Source of the DNA: Acinetobacter sp. NIPH 2100 | GTDB lineage: Bacteria; Pseudomonadota; Gammaproteobacteria; Pseudomonadales; Moraxellaceae | Reading direction: 5' to 3' | Assembly: GCF_000369805.1 (NCBI RefSeq) | Contig: NZ_KB850224.1 | Location: forward strand, 2,673,287 to 2,737,286 | DNA length: 64,000 nt | Part shown: piece by piece, positions 55,086-63,626 of the stretch | How the letters are laid out: each line of letters opens with the position of its first letter | Numbering within the stretch: the first letter of the stretch is position 1 | Position numbers and translations under genes: made by a program | Notes under the pieces: generated by a model | Told to the model about the DNA's origin: nothing | What the model saw: only the letters and a program-made list of their open reading frames with translations | Database searches by the model: none

Positions 55086-55110
55086 AAAAAACCATGCAAG
55101 CATGGTTTTA
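55086..55110 (-). terminator. Terminator of the lipocalin gene
   Basis: AAAACCATG-CAAG-CATGGTTTT with T run on the minus strand. Confidence 0.8.
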
Positions 55111-55127
55111 AAACAAGTATATCTTAT

Positions 55128-55712
55128 TTAGTGATGTTCAGGATAAATCACATCAGCAATATCATAGCCCAATGATTTAGCGTAATTTAGATATTCATTA
55201 ATAATTTCTTTTTTTGGATTTGGTATCCGTGAAAGGACCCACAAGTATTTTCGGCGTGGCTCTCCCACCAATACGGTTTGGTACTCATTATCCAGCTTTA
55301 AAATCCAATAATCACCACGAATCACAGGCACCCAGCGCACTACTTCTGGTAGAAAGCTAACACGTAATTTACTGTTAAATGGTGCATTGGCAACAAAGGC
55401 TTCACCGACACTTTGCTGTAAATTGCCTTCACTGTCATAGCATTTGTTATCAACAACAATATTGCCATTTTCATTTAGGGTATAAGTTGCAGTAACGTTA
55501 TAGGCACACTTGCGCTCAAAAAACATCGGTTTTCGAGCAACCTCATACCAAACACCCAAGTACTTATCGAGTTCGACTTTATCTACTGTCGGTAAAGGCT
55601 TTGCCTGTGCATAAGCAATGGTTCCAACAGCCAACCCAGTTAAGACAGCCCCACCAATCGCAATTTTTGCAAGGCGCCAACTCGCTTTCGGGAAATTTTG
55701 AATAAAAGGCAT
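55128..55712 (-). CDS. Bacterial lipocalin (Blc-like)
   Basis: 194 aa. The first ~40 residues hold an N-terminal hydrophobic stretch (IAIGGAVLTGLAVGTIAYAQA), a signal peptide or anchor; no lipobox Cys is present, unlike E. coli Blc. The lipocalin signature KYLGVWYEVARKPMFFERKCAYN spans about 50-72, the strand GDYWILKLD lies near 130 and the third conserved region YLWVLSRIPN near 155. Bacterial lipocalins bind lysophospholipids and act in envelope stress. GAGGATTTCTC precedes the ATG. Confidence 0.9.
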   Translation of the reverse strand: MPFIQNFPKASWRLAKIAIGGAVLTGLAVGTIAYAQAKPLPTVDKVELDKYLGVWYEVARKPMFFERKCAYNVTATYTLNENGNIVVDNKCYDSEGNLQQSVGEAFVANAPFNSKLRVSFLPEVVRWVPVIRGDYWILKLDNEYQTVLVGEPRRKYLWVLSRIPNPKKEIINEYLNYAKSLGYDIADVIYPEHH

Positions 55713-55832
55713 GAGAAATCCTCAAAACAGTAATTTGTTATAAATAGTCATATAGTTAGCTATTAAAAATAGCCTACTTTATAAACAAAAACTGTTGCGA
55801 TATGTATCCCTTTTGAGGATTTCTCTGTCTAA

Positions 55833-57857
55833 TTAAGATTGCAGCATATGTGCTTTTAAGCGCACGATCTCGTCACGCAATCTTGCTGCCTGTTCAAACT
55901 GAAGCTCTTTAGATGCTTTCAACATCTCTTTCTCAAGCTTGCTGATGTGCTTAGCAAACAATTTTGGATCGGATAAAAGATGCTGTTCATCCGCGCTAAT
56001 CGCCCGTGCCTGCTCAAGCACATTTTCATCAATCTCATCATCAGTCAGCACTTCACCAGTATCGATTTCTTTAATCGCTTGGCGCACAGCACTACGTGGC
56101 GTAATCCCGTGCAATTCATTAAATTCAATTTGCTTGTTACGACGACGATCCGTTTCATCGATTGCTTTACGCATCGAGTCAGTAATACGATCCGCATATA
56201 AAATCGCTTTACCTTTCACATTACGTGCAGCACGACCAATGGTCTGAATTAATGAACGCTCGGAACGTAAGAAACCTTCCTTATCTGCATCCAAAATCGC
56301 AACCAAAGAAACCTCTGGCATGTCCAAGCCTTCACGCAATAAGTTAATCCCGACTAATACATCATGCACACCGGTACGTAACTCATGAATGATCTTGACT
56401 CGTTCAACGGTATCAATATCCGAATGTAGATAAGCGACTTTCACACCATATTCTTTTAAATATGAGGTTAAATCCTCAGCCATACGTTTGGTCAAAGTCG
56501 TCACCAATACACGTTCATTCAGTTGCTTACGAATATTGATTTCAGATAACACATCATCCACCTGTGTTAACACTGGACGCACTTCAATTTCTGGGTCAAT
56601 TAAACCCGTTGGACGCACCACCTGCTCAACAATTTGTTCAGATTTTTCCAACTCATAATGAGCAGGTGTTGCACTGACAAAAACTGTTGTTGGAACAATT
56701 CGCTCCCACTCTTCAAATTTCATCGGACGATTATCTAAAGCACTTGGCAAACGGAAACCATAATTGACCAAGTTTTCTTTACGCGAACGGTCACCTTTAT
56801 ACATCGCACCAATCTGTGGAACGGTCACATGTGATTCATCAATAATCAACAAGGCATCTTCGGGGATATAATCAAATAAGGTTGGTGGTGCTGCTCCAGC
56901 GCTACGACCTGAAAGATGGCGTGAATAGTTTTCAATACCATTGGTATAGCCTAGCTGTTGCATCATTTCCAAATCATAACGTGTACGTTGTTCAATCCGC
57001 TGAGACTCTAATAATTTGTCATGCTCTTTGAAAAATTTCAGTTGATCTTTTAACTCATCTTTGATGGTATCAATGGCACGAGTTAAATGATCTTTCGGCG
57101 TAACATAGTGACTTTTTGGATAAATCGTTACACGCGGCACCTTACGTACCAATTTTCCTGTTAATGGATCAAACCAACGAATCGAATCCACTTCATCATC
57201 AAATAACTCAACGCGAATCGCATCTTTATCCGATTCCGCTGGGAAAATATCAATGATTTCACCACGGATACGATAGGTACCACGTAAAAACTCTAGTTCA
57301 TTACGGGTATATTGCATTTCGACCAAACGGCGAATGATTTCATCACGGCTGACACGATCGCCTTGTACGATATGCAATAACATTTGCATATAGGCATTTG
57401 GATCGCCCAAACCATAAATCGCAGAAACTGAGGCCACAATAATGGCATCACGACGTTCTAATAAAGCGCGTGTTGCAGACAAACGCATTTGATCAATATG
57501 GTCATTGATAGCTGAGTCTTTTTCAATAAATGTATCTGAAGATGGCACATAGGCTTCAGGCTGATAGTAATCGTAATAACTAACGAAATACTCAACCGCA
57601 TTATTCGGAAAAAAAGCTTTGAACTCACCATAGAGCTGTGCAGCAAGCGTTTTATTATGTGCCATGACAATGGTTGGACGTTGCGTTTGGGCAATCACAT
57701 TGGCCATGGTATAGGTTTTACCTGACCCAGTAACCCCGAGCAGCAATTGATTGCGAAAACCTTGATCGATACCGCTGACCAATTTTTCAATCGCCTGAGG
57801 TTGATCGCCCGCAGGTTGATAGTTGGTGACTAACTCAAATGGCTGGTTTTCGCTCAT
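55833..57857 (-). CDS. uvrB: Excinuclease ABC subunit B
   Basis: Damage-recognition helicase-like subunit of UvrABC nucleotide excision repair (674 aa; E. coli 673). It has Walker A GVTGSGKT near residue 40, the beta-hairpin region [21 protein letters not shown] near 93-113, the DEAD-like IIDESH near 338, the helicase motif [14 protein letters not shown] near 540, and the C-terminal UVR domain (about 630-668, [23 protein letters not shown]) that contacts UvrC. The ribosome site in front of the ATG is weak. It stands alone. Confidence 0.98.
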   Translation of the reverse strand: MSENQPFELVTNYQPAGDQPQAIEKLVSGIDQGFRNQLLLGVTGSGKTYTMANVIAQTQRPTIVMAHNKTLAAQLYGEFKAFFPNNAVEYFVSYYDYYQPEAYVPSSDTFIEKDSAINDHIDQMRLSATRALLERRDAIIVASVSAIYGLGDPNAYMQMLLHIVQGDRVSRDEIIRRLVEMQYTRNELEFLRGTYRIRGEIIDIFPAESDKDAIRVELFDDEVDSIRWFDPLTGKLVRKVPRVTIYPKSHYVTPKDHLTRAIDTIKDELKDQLKFFKEHDKLLESQRIEQRTRYDLEMMQQLGYTNGIENYSRHLSGRSAGAAPPTLFDYIPEDALLIIDESHVTVPQIGAMYKGDRSRKENLVNYGFRLPSALDNRPMKFEEWERIVPTTVFVSATPAHYELEKSEQIVEQVVRPTGLIDPEIEVRPVLTQVDDVLSEINIRKQLNERVLVTTLTKRMAEDLTSYLKEYGVKVAYLHSDIDTVERVKIIHELRTGVHDVLVGINLLREGLDMPEVSLVAILDADKEGFLRSERSLIQTIGRAARNVKGKAILYADRITDSMRKAIDETDRRRNKQIEFNELHGITPRSAVRQAIKEIDTGEVLTDDEIDENVLEQARAISADEQHLLSDPKLFAKHISKLEKEMLKASKELQFEQAARLRDEIVRLKAHMLQS

Positions 57858-58000
57858 AGAAATGCTTTCTGCTTATGTTCAAGTATCTTCATTTTATGGG
57901 GATGATCTATAAATACTCAATCCTATTTTTGGTTTCTTTAAACCTCCCTATGTTAAGCACATAAGCTATAATAAAAAATCTACAACTTAGATTAAAAACT

Positions 58001-58188
58001 GTGTCTTACAATAAAATGAAGCAACGGAGAATACAACTCCAATAAAAAAAGAACAAAAACTATCAAGAAAATGCTTTGAACAAACGGCTTTCAATAATCA
58101 ACTCAGTTATTTGGGGACAGTAATATTGGTTGTAGGTACACTCTATTTAGTCATTGTTTTGTTCGGAATTTATCAAAAATACTTTTAA
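58001..58188 (+). pseudogene. Frameshifted small membrane protein ORF
   Basis: A frame starting GTG TCT TAC AAT AAA (58001) is interrupted near an A run at 58011-58015. In the next frame an open stretch from about 58014 encodes NEATENTTPIKKEQKLSRK and then a transmembrane helix (YLGTVILVVGTLYLVIVLFGIYQKYF) to a TAA at 58186-58188. That second frame has no ATG of its own. One extra A in the run would join both parts into a 62-residue protein. This could be a true frameshift, a slippery site or a sequencing error in a homopolymer. Confidence 0.5.
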
Positions 58189-58199
58189 GAGTCATTCAA

Positions 58200-58328
58200 A
58201 TGCAGAAAAATGATAACTGGACAATCATAAAACAGCAGTTACGTTTAGCAGTTGTAGGTATATTATTTTGGCTAATTGGCGGTGTACTTAGCTATTTTTC
58301 CTATGGTAATTTGTATATTTATACTTGA
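58200..58328 (+). CDS. Predicted 42-aa single-helix membrane protein
   Basis: A 43-codon ORF begins MQKNDNWTIIKQQLRLA and continues with one transmembrane helix (VVGILFWLIGGVLSYFSYG) and ends YIYT. AAGAG lies about eight bases before the ATG. It starts 11 bases after the frameshifted ORF upstream, so the two may be a tandem small-protein unit. It ends 55 bases before the macro-like gene. No homologue is recalled. Coding status rests on the helix, the ribosome site and the context. Confidence 0.45.
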   Translation: MQKNDNWTIIKQQLRLAVVGILFWLIGGVLSYFSYGNLYIYT

Positions 58329-58383
58329 CCATCCAAACAATCAACTGCAACATGAACTTATACTTTATTTCAATGATAAAAAT

Positions 58384-59178
58384 ATGGCTTACCAATACCA
58401 TGACGAAACAATCGTAACGGAACTCCCAGAAGATACAGTCTTTGTTTTTGGCAGTAACTTAGCGGGTATCCATGATAGCGGTGCTGCACGCGTCGCTGCC
58501 CAGCACTTTGCTGCCGTGACAGGCGTGGGTCGTGGTTGGGCGGGCCAAACTTTTGCGATTCCGACACTGAATGAACACTTACAACAAATGCCACTGTCTC
58601 AAATCGAGCATTATGTCGATGACTTTAAAATCTACGCCAAAAACCATGCAAAAATGAAATACTTTTTGACGGCTCTAGGTTGTGGTATTGCGGGTTATAA
58701 AGTGTCAGAAATCGCGCCATTATTCAAAGGTATCCATTCGAATGTGATTTTCCCCGAATCATTTCGCCCTTATATTGAAGAAGATGCGGTTTCACAATTT
58801 CCCAACTTAACCGCCGCAGCGGTACATGCCTTTATTACCGATGAAGTGATTTTCTACTTCAACCATGGCTATGAGTCTTTTGAAGAGGCACTGGATAAAA
58901 CCAATTTAACTGCTGCCGAAAAAGCCATTGCACTGGTGGTTTTAAATGAAGAGCTTTATCCACGTGATCGCTATGGTCGCGGGCGTGAACATGAAATCAG
59001 CGATATTCTCGGCAAGCTCAACGGCAAGATTTTTAATTTCCATGATAATACTGAAGGTGCAATGATTTTTGTCAGTGTGATTATTGCCTTAATGGAACTT
59101 TACGATATTGATGAATATGATTTTATTAAACTTTGGCGTGGTGAGTTAGAAATACAGCATCCATTAAACCGCCATTAA
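58384..59178 (+). CDS. Macro-domain-like hypothetical protein
   Basis: 264 aa from ATG 58384; the longer frame to 58276 starts at TTG and overlaps the 42-aa ORF. The N-terminal half has VFVFGSNLAGIHDSGAARVA near residue 18-37, GWAGQTFAIPT near 48 and FLTALGCGIAGYKVSEIAPLF near 95-115. This FGSN...G-A-A...IPT...GCG-aG pattern is shared with phage and bacterial proteins that resemble macro (ADP-ribose-binding) domains. The C-terminal half (about 140-264) is acidic and unassigned. ADP-ribose binding is an inference. The ribosome site is weak. Confidence 0.65.
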   Translation: MAYQYHDETIVTELPEDTVFVFGSNLAGIHDSGAARVAAQHFAAVTGVGRGWAGQTFAIPTLNEHLQQMPLSQIEHYVDDFKIYAKNHAKMKYFLTALGCGIAGYKVSEIAPLFKGIHSNVIFPESFRPYIEEDAVSQFPNLTAAAVHAFITDEVIFYFNHGYESFEEALDKTNLTAAEKAIALVVLNEELYPRDRYGRGREHEISDILGKLNGKIFNFHDNTEGAMIFVSVIIALMELYDIDEYDFIKLWRGELEIQHPLNRH

Positions 59179-59183
59179 ACAAT

Positions 59184-59216
59184 AAAAAAAGCCAATCGAT
59201 ATGATTGGCTTTTTTT
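59184..59216. terminator. Bidirectional terminator between the macro-like gene and the 59-aa gene
   Basis: AAAAAAAGCCAATC and GATTGGCTTTTTTT pair around GATAT. Confidence 0.92.
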
Positions 59217-59217
59217 A

Positions 59218-59397
59218 TTAACGCTTCCCCATCGAACGACGAGTACCACGTGGTGGCATCCAAGTACGATCGGCATATTGTTCAGGTTTTGGGCGAACCT
59301 GATTATGCGTTGCATCCTCAGAATCATCCTGAGCAGACGGCATAGGGAATGGTAATTTCACCAAAGCTTTTTTTGCTTTAGGTTGTTGAGCACTCAT
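59218..59397 (-). CDS. Small basic hypothetical protein, 59 aa
   Basis: An ORF of 60 codons with GAGAGAATTTCA before its ATG and a perfect terminator directly after its stop, which strongly supports a real gene. The product begins MSAQQPKAKKALVKLPFP, has an acidic middle (SAQDDSEDATHN) and ends with the basic, proline-containing RTWMPPRGTRRSMGKR. It is probably disordered and may bind nucleic acid or ribosomes by charge. No family is recognised. Confidence 0.7.
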   Translation of the reverse strand: MSAQQPKAKKALVKLPFPMPSAQDDSEDATHNQVRPKPEQYADRTWMPPRGTRRSMGKR

Positions 59398-59610
59398 TGA
59401 AATTCTCTCGAAATCTAGATTTCTAGCCGCTATTGTAATGGATTTTTGCTGTTTTGATAAAAATAAAATATGTAAAAAAATAGAATGCGCTCGCGAGCTA
59501 AAATTTGGTAACTTTTTATGCGATTAAGGCAAGTTTCAGCCACAATCAAGTCTATTTAGGCTAAGATAACCTGCTTTTTATCTTTTAATCCCATAAGAAG
59601 GAATAATGCC

Positions 59611-60846
59611 GTGGACGTACGTCTCTCTGATCGTGTCAATGCCATCAAACCGTCCCCTACACTTGCAGTAACCAACAAAGCTGCTGAGCTTAAAGCTGCC
59701 GGTAAAAACGTGATTGGTTTAGGTGCAGGCGAACCAGACTTTGATACCCCTCAACATATCAAAGATGCTGCAATTGAAGCGATTAATAAAGGCTTTACCA
59801 AATATACAGCGGTAGACGGTACTCCAAGCTTAAAAAAAGCAATTATTGCGAAACTCAAACGTGATAATAATTTAGATTATCAAGCCAACCAGATTTTGGT
59901 TTCTTGTGGTGGTAAACAAAGTTTCTTTAACTTGGCACTTGCTTTGTTAAACAAAGGCGATGAAGTGATCATCCCTGCTCCGTTCTGGGTAAGCTACCCA
60001 GATATGGTAATTATCGCTGAAGGTACGCCAGTTATCGTAAAATGTGGTGAAGAGCAGCGTTTCAAAATCACACCAGAACAATTAGAAACAGCAATCACAG
60101 CAAATACTCGTTTAGTTGTTTTAAACAGCCCGTCTAATCCAACAGGGATGATCTATACCAAAGCTGAGCTCGAAGCGTTGGCTAAAGTATTGCGTCGTCA
60201 CCCACAGGTTTTTGTTGCATCTGATGACATGTACGAACCAATCCGTTGGGAAGATGAGTTCTACAACATCGCAACTGTTGCACCAGACTTATATGACCGC
60301 ACGATCGTTCTAAATGGTGTATCTAAAGCCTATGCAATGACAGGCTGGCGTATTGGTTATGCAGCTGGTCCTGCAAAAATCATTGGCGCAATGAAAAAAA
60401 TCCAGTCACAGTCAACCTCTAACCCGACTTCAATTTCGCAAGTTGCGGCTGAAGCAGCGTTGAATGGTCCACAAGACGTTTTACAACCGATGATTGAAGC
60501 ATTCAAACGCCGTCATGATTTAGTTGTGAATGGCTTAAATGACATCAAAGGCATTTCATGCCTACCTGCTGATGGTGCTTTCTATGCTTATGCAAACATT
60601 CGCCCATTGATCCGTGCCAAAGGCTTAAAATCTTGCACAGAATTCTCTGAATGGTTGCTTGAAGAAACTGGCGTTGCTGTTGTTCCTGGTGATGCGTTTG
60701 GCTTAGGCGGATTTATGCGTATCTCTTACGCAACTGCTGACGAAGTTTTAGTAGATGCTTTAGCGCGTATCAAAAAAGCGGCTGATTCAATTGATGGTGT
60801 CGATGCTGCAATTGCATCTATCCAAGCAGAAAAAGCGGCTCAATAA
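59611..60846 (+). CDS. Aspartate aminotransferase, class I gamma (pyridoxal phosphate)
   Basis: 411 aa. Fold type I aminotransferase that swaps amino groups between aspartate/glutamate and 2-oxo acids. Marks are GLGAGEPDFDTP near 36, NSPSNPTGMIY near 171, the PLP-binding lysine in VSKAYAMTGWRIGYAAGP near 232-249, and the Arg in GGFMRISYA near 371. The segment FTKYTAVDGTPSLKKAI is typical of subgroup 1b/gamma enzymes like Thermus AspC. The start is GTG 59611 with AAGGAATAATGCC upstream; the ATG five bases earlier is in another frame. A ~15-residue Ala/Ile-rich tail is extra. Confidence 0.93.
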   Translation: MDVRLSDRVNAIKPSPTLAVTNKAAELKAAGKNVIGLGAGEPDFDTPQHIKDAAIEAINKGFTKYTAVDGTPSLKKAIIAKLKRDNNLDYQANQILVSCGGKQSFFNLALALLNKGDEVIIPAPFWVSYPDMVIIAEGTPVIVKCGEEQRFKITPEQLETAITANTRLVVLNSPSNPTGMIYTKAELEALAKVLRRHPQVFVASDDMYEPIRWEDEFYNIATVAPDLYDRTIVLNGVSKAYAMTGWRIGYAAGPAKIIGAMKKIQSQSTSNPTSISQVAAEAALNGPQDVLQPMIEAFKRRHDLVVNGLNDIKGISCLPADGAFYAYANIRPLIRAKGLKSCTEFSEWLLEETGVAVVPGDAFGLGGFMRISYATADEVLVDALARIKKAADSIDGVDAAIASIQAEKAAQ

Positions 60847-60859
60847 TTTAAGATGCAAT

Positions 60860-60890
60860 AAAAGAAGCTTCCTTTGGGAAGCTTCTTTTA
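60860..60890 (+). terminator. Terminator of the aminotransferase gene
   Basis: AAAAGAAGCTTCC-TTTG-GGAAGCTTCTTTT perfect stem. Confidence 0.92.
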
Positions 60891-60924
60891 TATCTATTTA
60901 CTTTTAAATCAAAAATGATCAGCC

Positions 60925-61350
60925 CTATTCTGAGGATTCTCCGCTAAATAACGCGACCACCTCTGCTTCGGTCATTTTCTTGGTCGAATTTTCAAAAGCA
61001 TAAAACTCAGGTTTACAATCAATATAAATTTCTAGATCAAGATTCAAATCTTGTGGTGGCTCATTCAATGCAAAAGCATTGATATTGCAGTAACTCTGGT
61101 CTTTGGTTCGCCAAAATAAATTGGTGCCACAGACATTACAAAAACCACGTTCGCCCCAAGCGGATGAGTTATACACCGACAAATGATCTTGTTTTAAAAA
61201 TTTTAGACTGTCTCGCTTAACATCAATGGTCATAATCACACCACTGGTTTGTCTACGGCAGATTGAGCAGTGACAGGCATGCACATCGTGATTGCTTAAT
61301 TCAACTTCAAATGTGGTTTCACCACAAACGCATTGTCCATTCATTATCAT
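60925..61350 (-). CDS. GFA-family zinc-binding protein
   Basis: 141 aa. It has the two zinc sites of the glutathione-dependent formaldehyde-activating (GFA/CENP-V) family: a structural cysteine cluster from CVCGETTF together with FCNVCGTNLFW, and CHCSICRRQTSG near residues 27-38. Despite the name, most family members have no shown formaldehyde activity. Two ATG starts are possible (61350 and 61344); AAAAGG sits 3 or 9 bases before them, so 61344 (139 aa) may be the real start. It is convergent with the aminotransferase. Confidence 0.85.
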   Translation of the reverse strand: MIMNGQCVCGETTFEVELSNHDVHACHCSICRRQTSGVIMTIDVKRDSLKFLKQDHLSVYNSSAWGERGFCNVCGTNLFWRTKDQSYCNINAFALNEPPQDLNLDLEIYIDCKPEFYAFENSTKKMTEAEVVALFSGESSE

Positions 61351-61526
61351 TTACCTTTTATTCAGAATTGTTATGCATGATTTTTCAAATAGCATAAAAC
61401 AATCCAAATCTTTAGCAACGAACAATTTGTAAAACAGATGCTTAGCGGCTGTGATACTTGACACTTGCGACCACAAAGTCTATTTTATATACGAGTTCTA
61501 TTTTGGAACTATAAAGGATAAATAAG

Positions 61527-61964
61527 ATGAAACACCCGAAAGAAATGAACGGACTTGAGTTTTTAACAGCGATGTGTGAAGGAAAAATTCCACCTGCCAG
61601 TATTAGTGAAACTATCCCGATGCAACCAGTCGAAGTTGCAGAAGGATTTATCAAATTTGAAGTTCAAGCAGATCAACGCCACCTCAATCCCTTAGGTGGA
61701 GTACATGGTGGTTTTGCTGCGACCGTACTCGATTCGGTCACTGGGTGTGCTGTTCATACACTTCTAGACGCAGGTGTAGGTTATGGCACGATCGATCTGA
61801 ATATTAAAATGTGCCGCCCTATTCCTAAAAACCAAAAGCTCATTGCAACCGGTAGCATCATCAATATGAGTAAGAACCTTGGCATTTCCGAAGGCAAGAT
61901 TGTCGATGCGGATGGAAAGCTTTATGCACATGCTACCGCCACTTGCATGGTTATTCGCCCATAA
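61527..61964 (+). CDS. PaaI-like hotdog-fold thioesterase
   Basis: 145 aa. The single hotdog domain has the PaaI-type active-site stretch HLNPLGGVHGGFAATVLDSVTGCAV near residues 52-77, where the His-Gly-Gly and following Asp line the acyl-CoA site, and the late strand GISEGKIVDADGKLYAHATATCMV. It likely hydrolyses an acyl- or aryl-CoA; the substrate is not set by sequence. AAAGGATAAATAAG precedes the ATG. Confidence 0.88.
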   Translation: MKHPKEMNGLEFLTAMCEGKIPPASISETIPMQPVEVAEGFIKFEVQADQRHLNPLGGVHGGFAATVLDSVTGCAVHTLLDAGVGYGTIDLNIKMCRPIPKNQKLIATGSIINMSKNLGISEGKIVDADGKLYAHATATCMVIRP

Positions 61965-62000
61965 AAATATTTAAGGCAAATGGGCTATTTCCTTATAGCC

Positions 62001-62432
62001 CTATGCAATCGCTTGAGTTGCTTGAAACTTTTTTGGTCGAATACACAAATGACTAAATACCGCATATTGCCAAATACTTTTGACCTGTACAGTAACAACC
62101 TTCTGTTCCGCAATAGACCAAGCCAGTGCTGTATTGGCACCTAAAAAAAGTTCACCGCCTAACTGAAATAAATACAGCGGTGCATGCTCATCAAGTGTTG
62201 CTGCATTTTTTTGTACTAACAGATTTTTTGCATTTTCGATTTTCCATTTATTACCAAACCATAGTTGTAACAAATCACCGAGATACAAGGCTTGTTGTTT
62301 AAACGGAAAAGTATTTAAAAATGAATTTTCGACGGGCGTATAATATTGCGCAGAATCTTGAATAATTTCGAGATAATGCTCTTGATAAAATGAAAGGTTT
62401 GAAAAAATAGATTGAATGCTAAGAATCGTCAT
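62001..62432 (-). CDS. Hypothetical protein, 143 aa
   Basis: No family recognised. The start is ATG 62432 with GGAGATCGTG upstream; the longer frame to 62483 adds an implausible N-terminus. The protein is soluble and aromatic-rich. It has an N-terminal helical part (SIQSIFSNLSFYQEHYLEII), a middle (ALYLGDLLQLWFGNKWKIENAKNLL) and a C-terminal strand-rich part (LYLFQLGGELFLGANTALAW then VVTVQVKSIWQYAVF). It is convergent with the thioesterase gene across 36 bases. Confidence 0.65.
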   Translation of the reverse strand: MTILSIQSIFSNLSFYQEHYLEIIQDSAQYYTPVENSFLNTFPFKQQALYLGDLLQLWFGNKWKIENAKNLLVQKNAATLDEHAPLYLFQLGGELFLGANTALAWSIAEQKVVTVQVKSIWQYAVFSHLCIRPKKFQATQAIA

Positions 62433-62629
62433 CACGATCTCCAGTTTAGCCATTTTAGTGCTGGCAAGTAGGGTTAAATCCACACTGTTTAGATGAATAT
62501 CTAAACGCTCTTTCTAATTCGAATCTAGCAATAGCCTGTTCAAAGTTCAAGTTATTTTTCCAACTTTATCGTAATTGTGCAAATAAAAAGCATACGATAT
62601 AAAAATGAAAGAAACATGACACTTTTATC

Positions 62630-62657
62630 TTGACCAATTTTAAAAGCTGCCTATAAT
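62630..62657 (+). promoter_or_regulatory. Promoter of the first tRNA-Asn
   Basis: TTGACC (62630-62635) and TATAAT (62652-62657) with a 16-base spacer, ending 11 bases before the tRNA. Confidence 0.82.
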
Positions 62658-62668
62658 GGCACTCAGAT

Positions 62669-62744
62669 TCTCCCATAGCTCAGTCGGTAGAGCGACGGAC
62701 TGTTAATCCGCAGGTCCCTGGTTCGAGCCCAGGTGGGAGAGCCA
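62669..62744 (+). tRNA. tRNA-Asn (GTT), copy 1
   Basis: A 76-base cloverleaf with acceptor TCTCCCA/TGGGAGA fully paired, anticodon GTT at 62702-62704 in loop CTGTTAA, and encoded CCA. Followed by its own terminator. Confidence 0.97.
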
Positions 62745-62751
62745 AGATTCT

Positions 62752-62784
62752 AAAAAAGCCCAGATCAATGATCTGGGCTTTTTT
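62752..62784 (+). terminator. Terminator after tRNA-Asn copy 1
   Basis: AAAAAAGCCCAGATC-AAT-GATCTGGGCTTTTTT, a perfect long stem. Confidence 0.93.
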
Positions 62785-62906
62785 ATTGTATCGCTAAAAT
62801 CTACGCAATATTTATTATTACCAAAGCGATTCAGATGAACAAAACAGCTGAAATGCTGATAAAAAGTACAGTTAAATCAATATTTAAATTTTTTCTTGTG
62901 AATCAC

Positions 62907-62935
62907 TTGACCACTGCCTCCTTCATGCATAGAAT
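62907..62935 (+). promoter_or_regulatory. Promoter of tRNA-Asn copies 2 and 3
   Basis: TTGACC (62907-62912) and TAGAAT (62930-62935) with a 17-base spacer, 12 bases before copy 2. Confidence 0.7.
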
Positions 62936-62947
62936 GCATATCCAGAT

Positions 62948-63023
62948 TCTCCCATAGCTCAGTCGGTAGAGCGACGGACTGTTAATCCGCAGGTCCCTGG
63001 TTCGAGCCCAGGTTGGAGAGCCA
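62948..63023 (+). tRNA. tRNA-Asn (GTT), copy 2 with acceptor-stem mismatch
   Basis: Identical to copies 1 and 3 except that the 3' acceptor strand reads TTGGAGA instead of TGGGAGA. This replaces the 6-67 C-G pair by a C-T mismatch. Anticodon GTT is at 62981-62983 and CCA is encoded. It shares a promoter with copy 3, nine bases downstream. Confidence 0.88.
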
Positions 63024-63032
63024 ATCTACTAT

Positions 63033-63108
63033 TCTCCCATAGCTCAGTCGGTAGAGCGACGGACTGTTAATCCGCAGGTCCCTGGTTCGAGCCCAGGTGG
63101 GAGAGCCA
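63033..63108 (+). tRNA. tRNA-Asn (GTT), copy 3
   Basis: Sequence identical to copy 1, including the ten bases after the CCA end. Anticodon GTT is at 63066-63068. The terminator at 63116-63147 follows. Confidence 0.96.
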
Positions 63109-63115
63109 AGATTCT

Positions 63116-63147
63116 AAAAACCCACTCTTAATTGAGTGGGTTTTTTA
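63116..63147 (+). terminator. Terminator after tRNA-Asn copy 3
   Basis: AAAAACCCACTC-TTAATT-GAGTGGGTTTTTT. Confidence 0.92.
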
Positions 63148-63166
63148 TTTGCTCTTTGATAAATAC

Positions 63167-63607
63167 ATGTTTGAATCAAATCACCTCCTATTTCTAACCA
63201 TTGGGTTTATAAGTACAGCTATATTGCTATTCAGCTGCACACGTCCTTTCTTCCCCAAGCAAAAGTTCTTTGCCCGACCTGTCATCACTTCGTTTGAATC
63301 GCGTATGTTTATGCGTTTACAGCAAGCATTTCCTCAGCATCATGTTCTGGCTCAGGTTGCATTTAGTGCATTGATTACCAGCGACCATTATAAAATTCGC
63401 AGCAAGTTCAATCGCAAGGTCACAGACTTTGTGGTTCTGGATCAGGACATGAATGTTTTGGCGATTATTGAGTTAGATGATCCAAGCCATTTAGGCAAAG
63501 AGCTAGAAGATAAAAAGCGCGATCAGATGCTACGAGAAGCAGGCTATCAGGTACAGCGTTACACTGAAATTCCATCTATAAGGCAGTTACAGATGGATCT
63601 TCGATAG
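63167..63607 (+). CDS. DUF2726 family membrane-anchored protein
   Basis: 146 aa from ATG 63167; a TTG at 63149 would begin at the tRNA terminator and is unlikely. One N-terminal transmembrane helix (LLFLTIGFISTAILLFSCT) leads to a DUF2726 domain (about 40-140): FFARPVITSFESRMFMRLQQAF, then TDFVVLDQDMNVLAIIELDDPSH and KKRDQMLREAGY. The D...IELD...K...R arrangement resembles the PD-(D/E)XK-like nuclease fold proposed for this family. The ribosome site is weak. Function is unknown. Confidence 0.8.
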   Translation: MFESNHLLFLTIGFISTAILLFSCTRPFFPKQKFFARPVITSFESRMFMRLQQAFPQHHVLAQVAFSALITSDHYKIRSKFNRKVTDFVVLDQDMNVLAIIELDDPSHLGKELEDKKRDQMLREAGYQVQRYTEIPSIRQLQMDLR

Positions 63608-63626
63608 TCCGTCTTTCTAAGAAAAA

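Noticed and set aside
62669..63108. tRNA-Asn array as an integrated-element attachment site
   Set aside because: No integrase, no direct repeat of the tRNA 3' end outside the array and no mobile-element genes nearby; local tRNA duplication explains the repeats.
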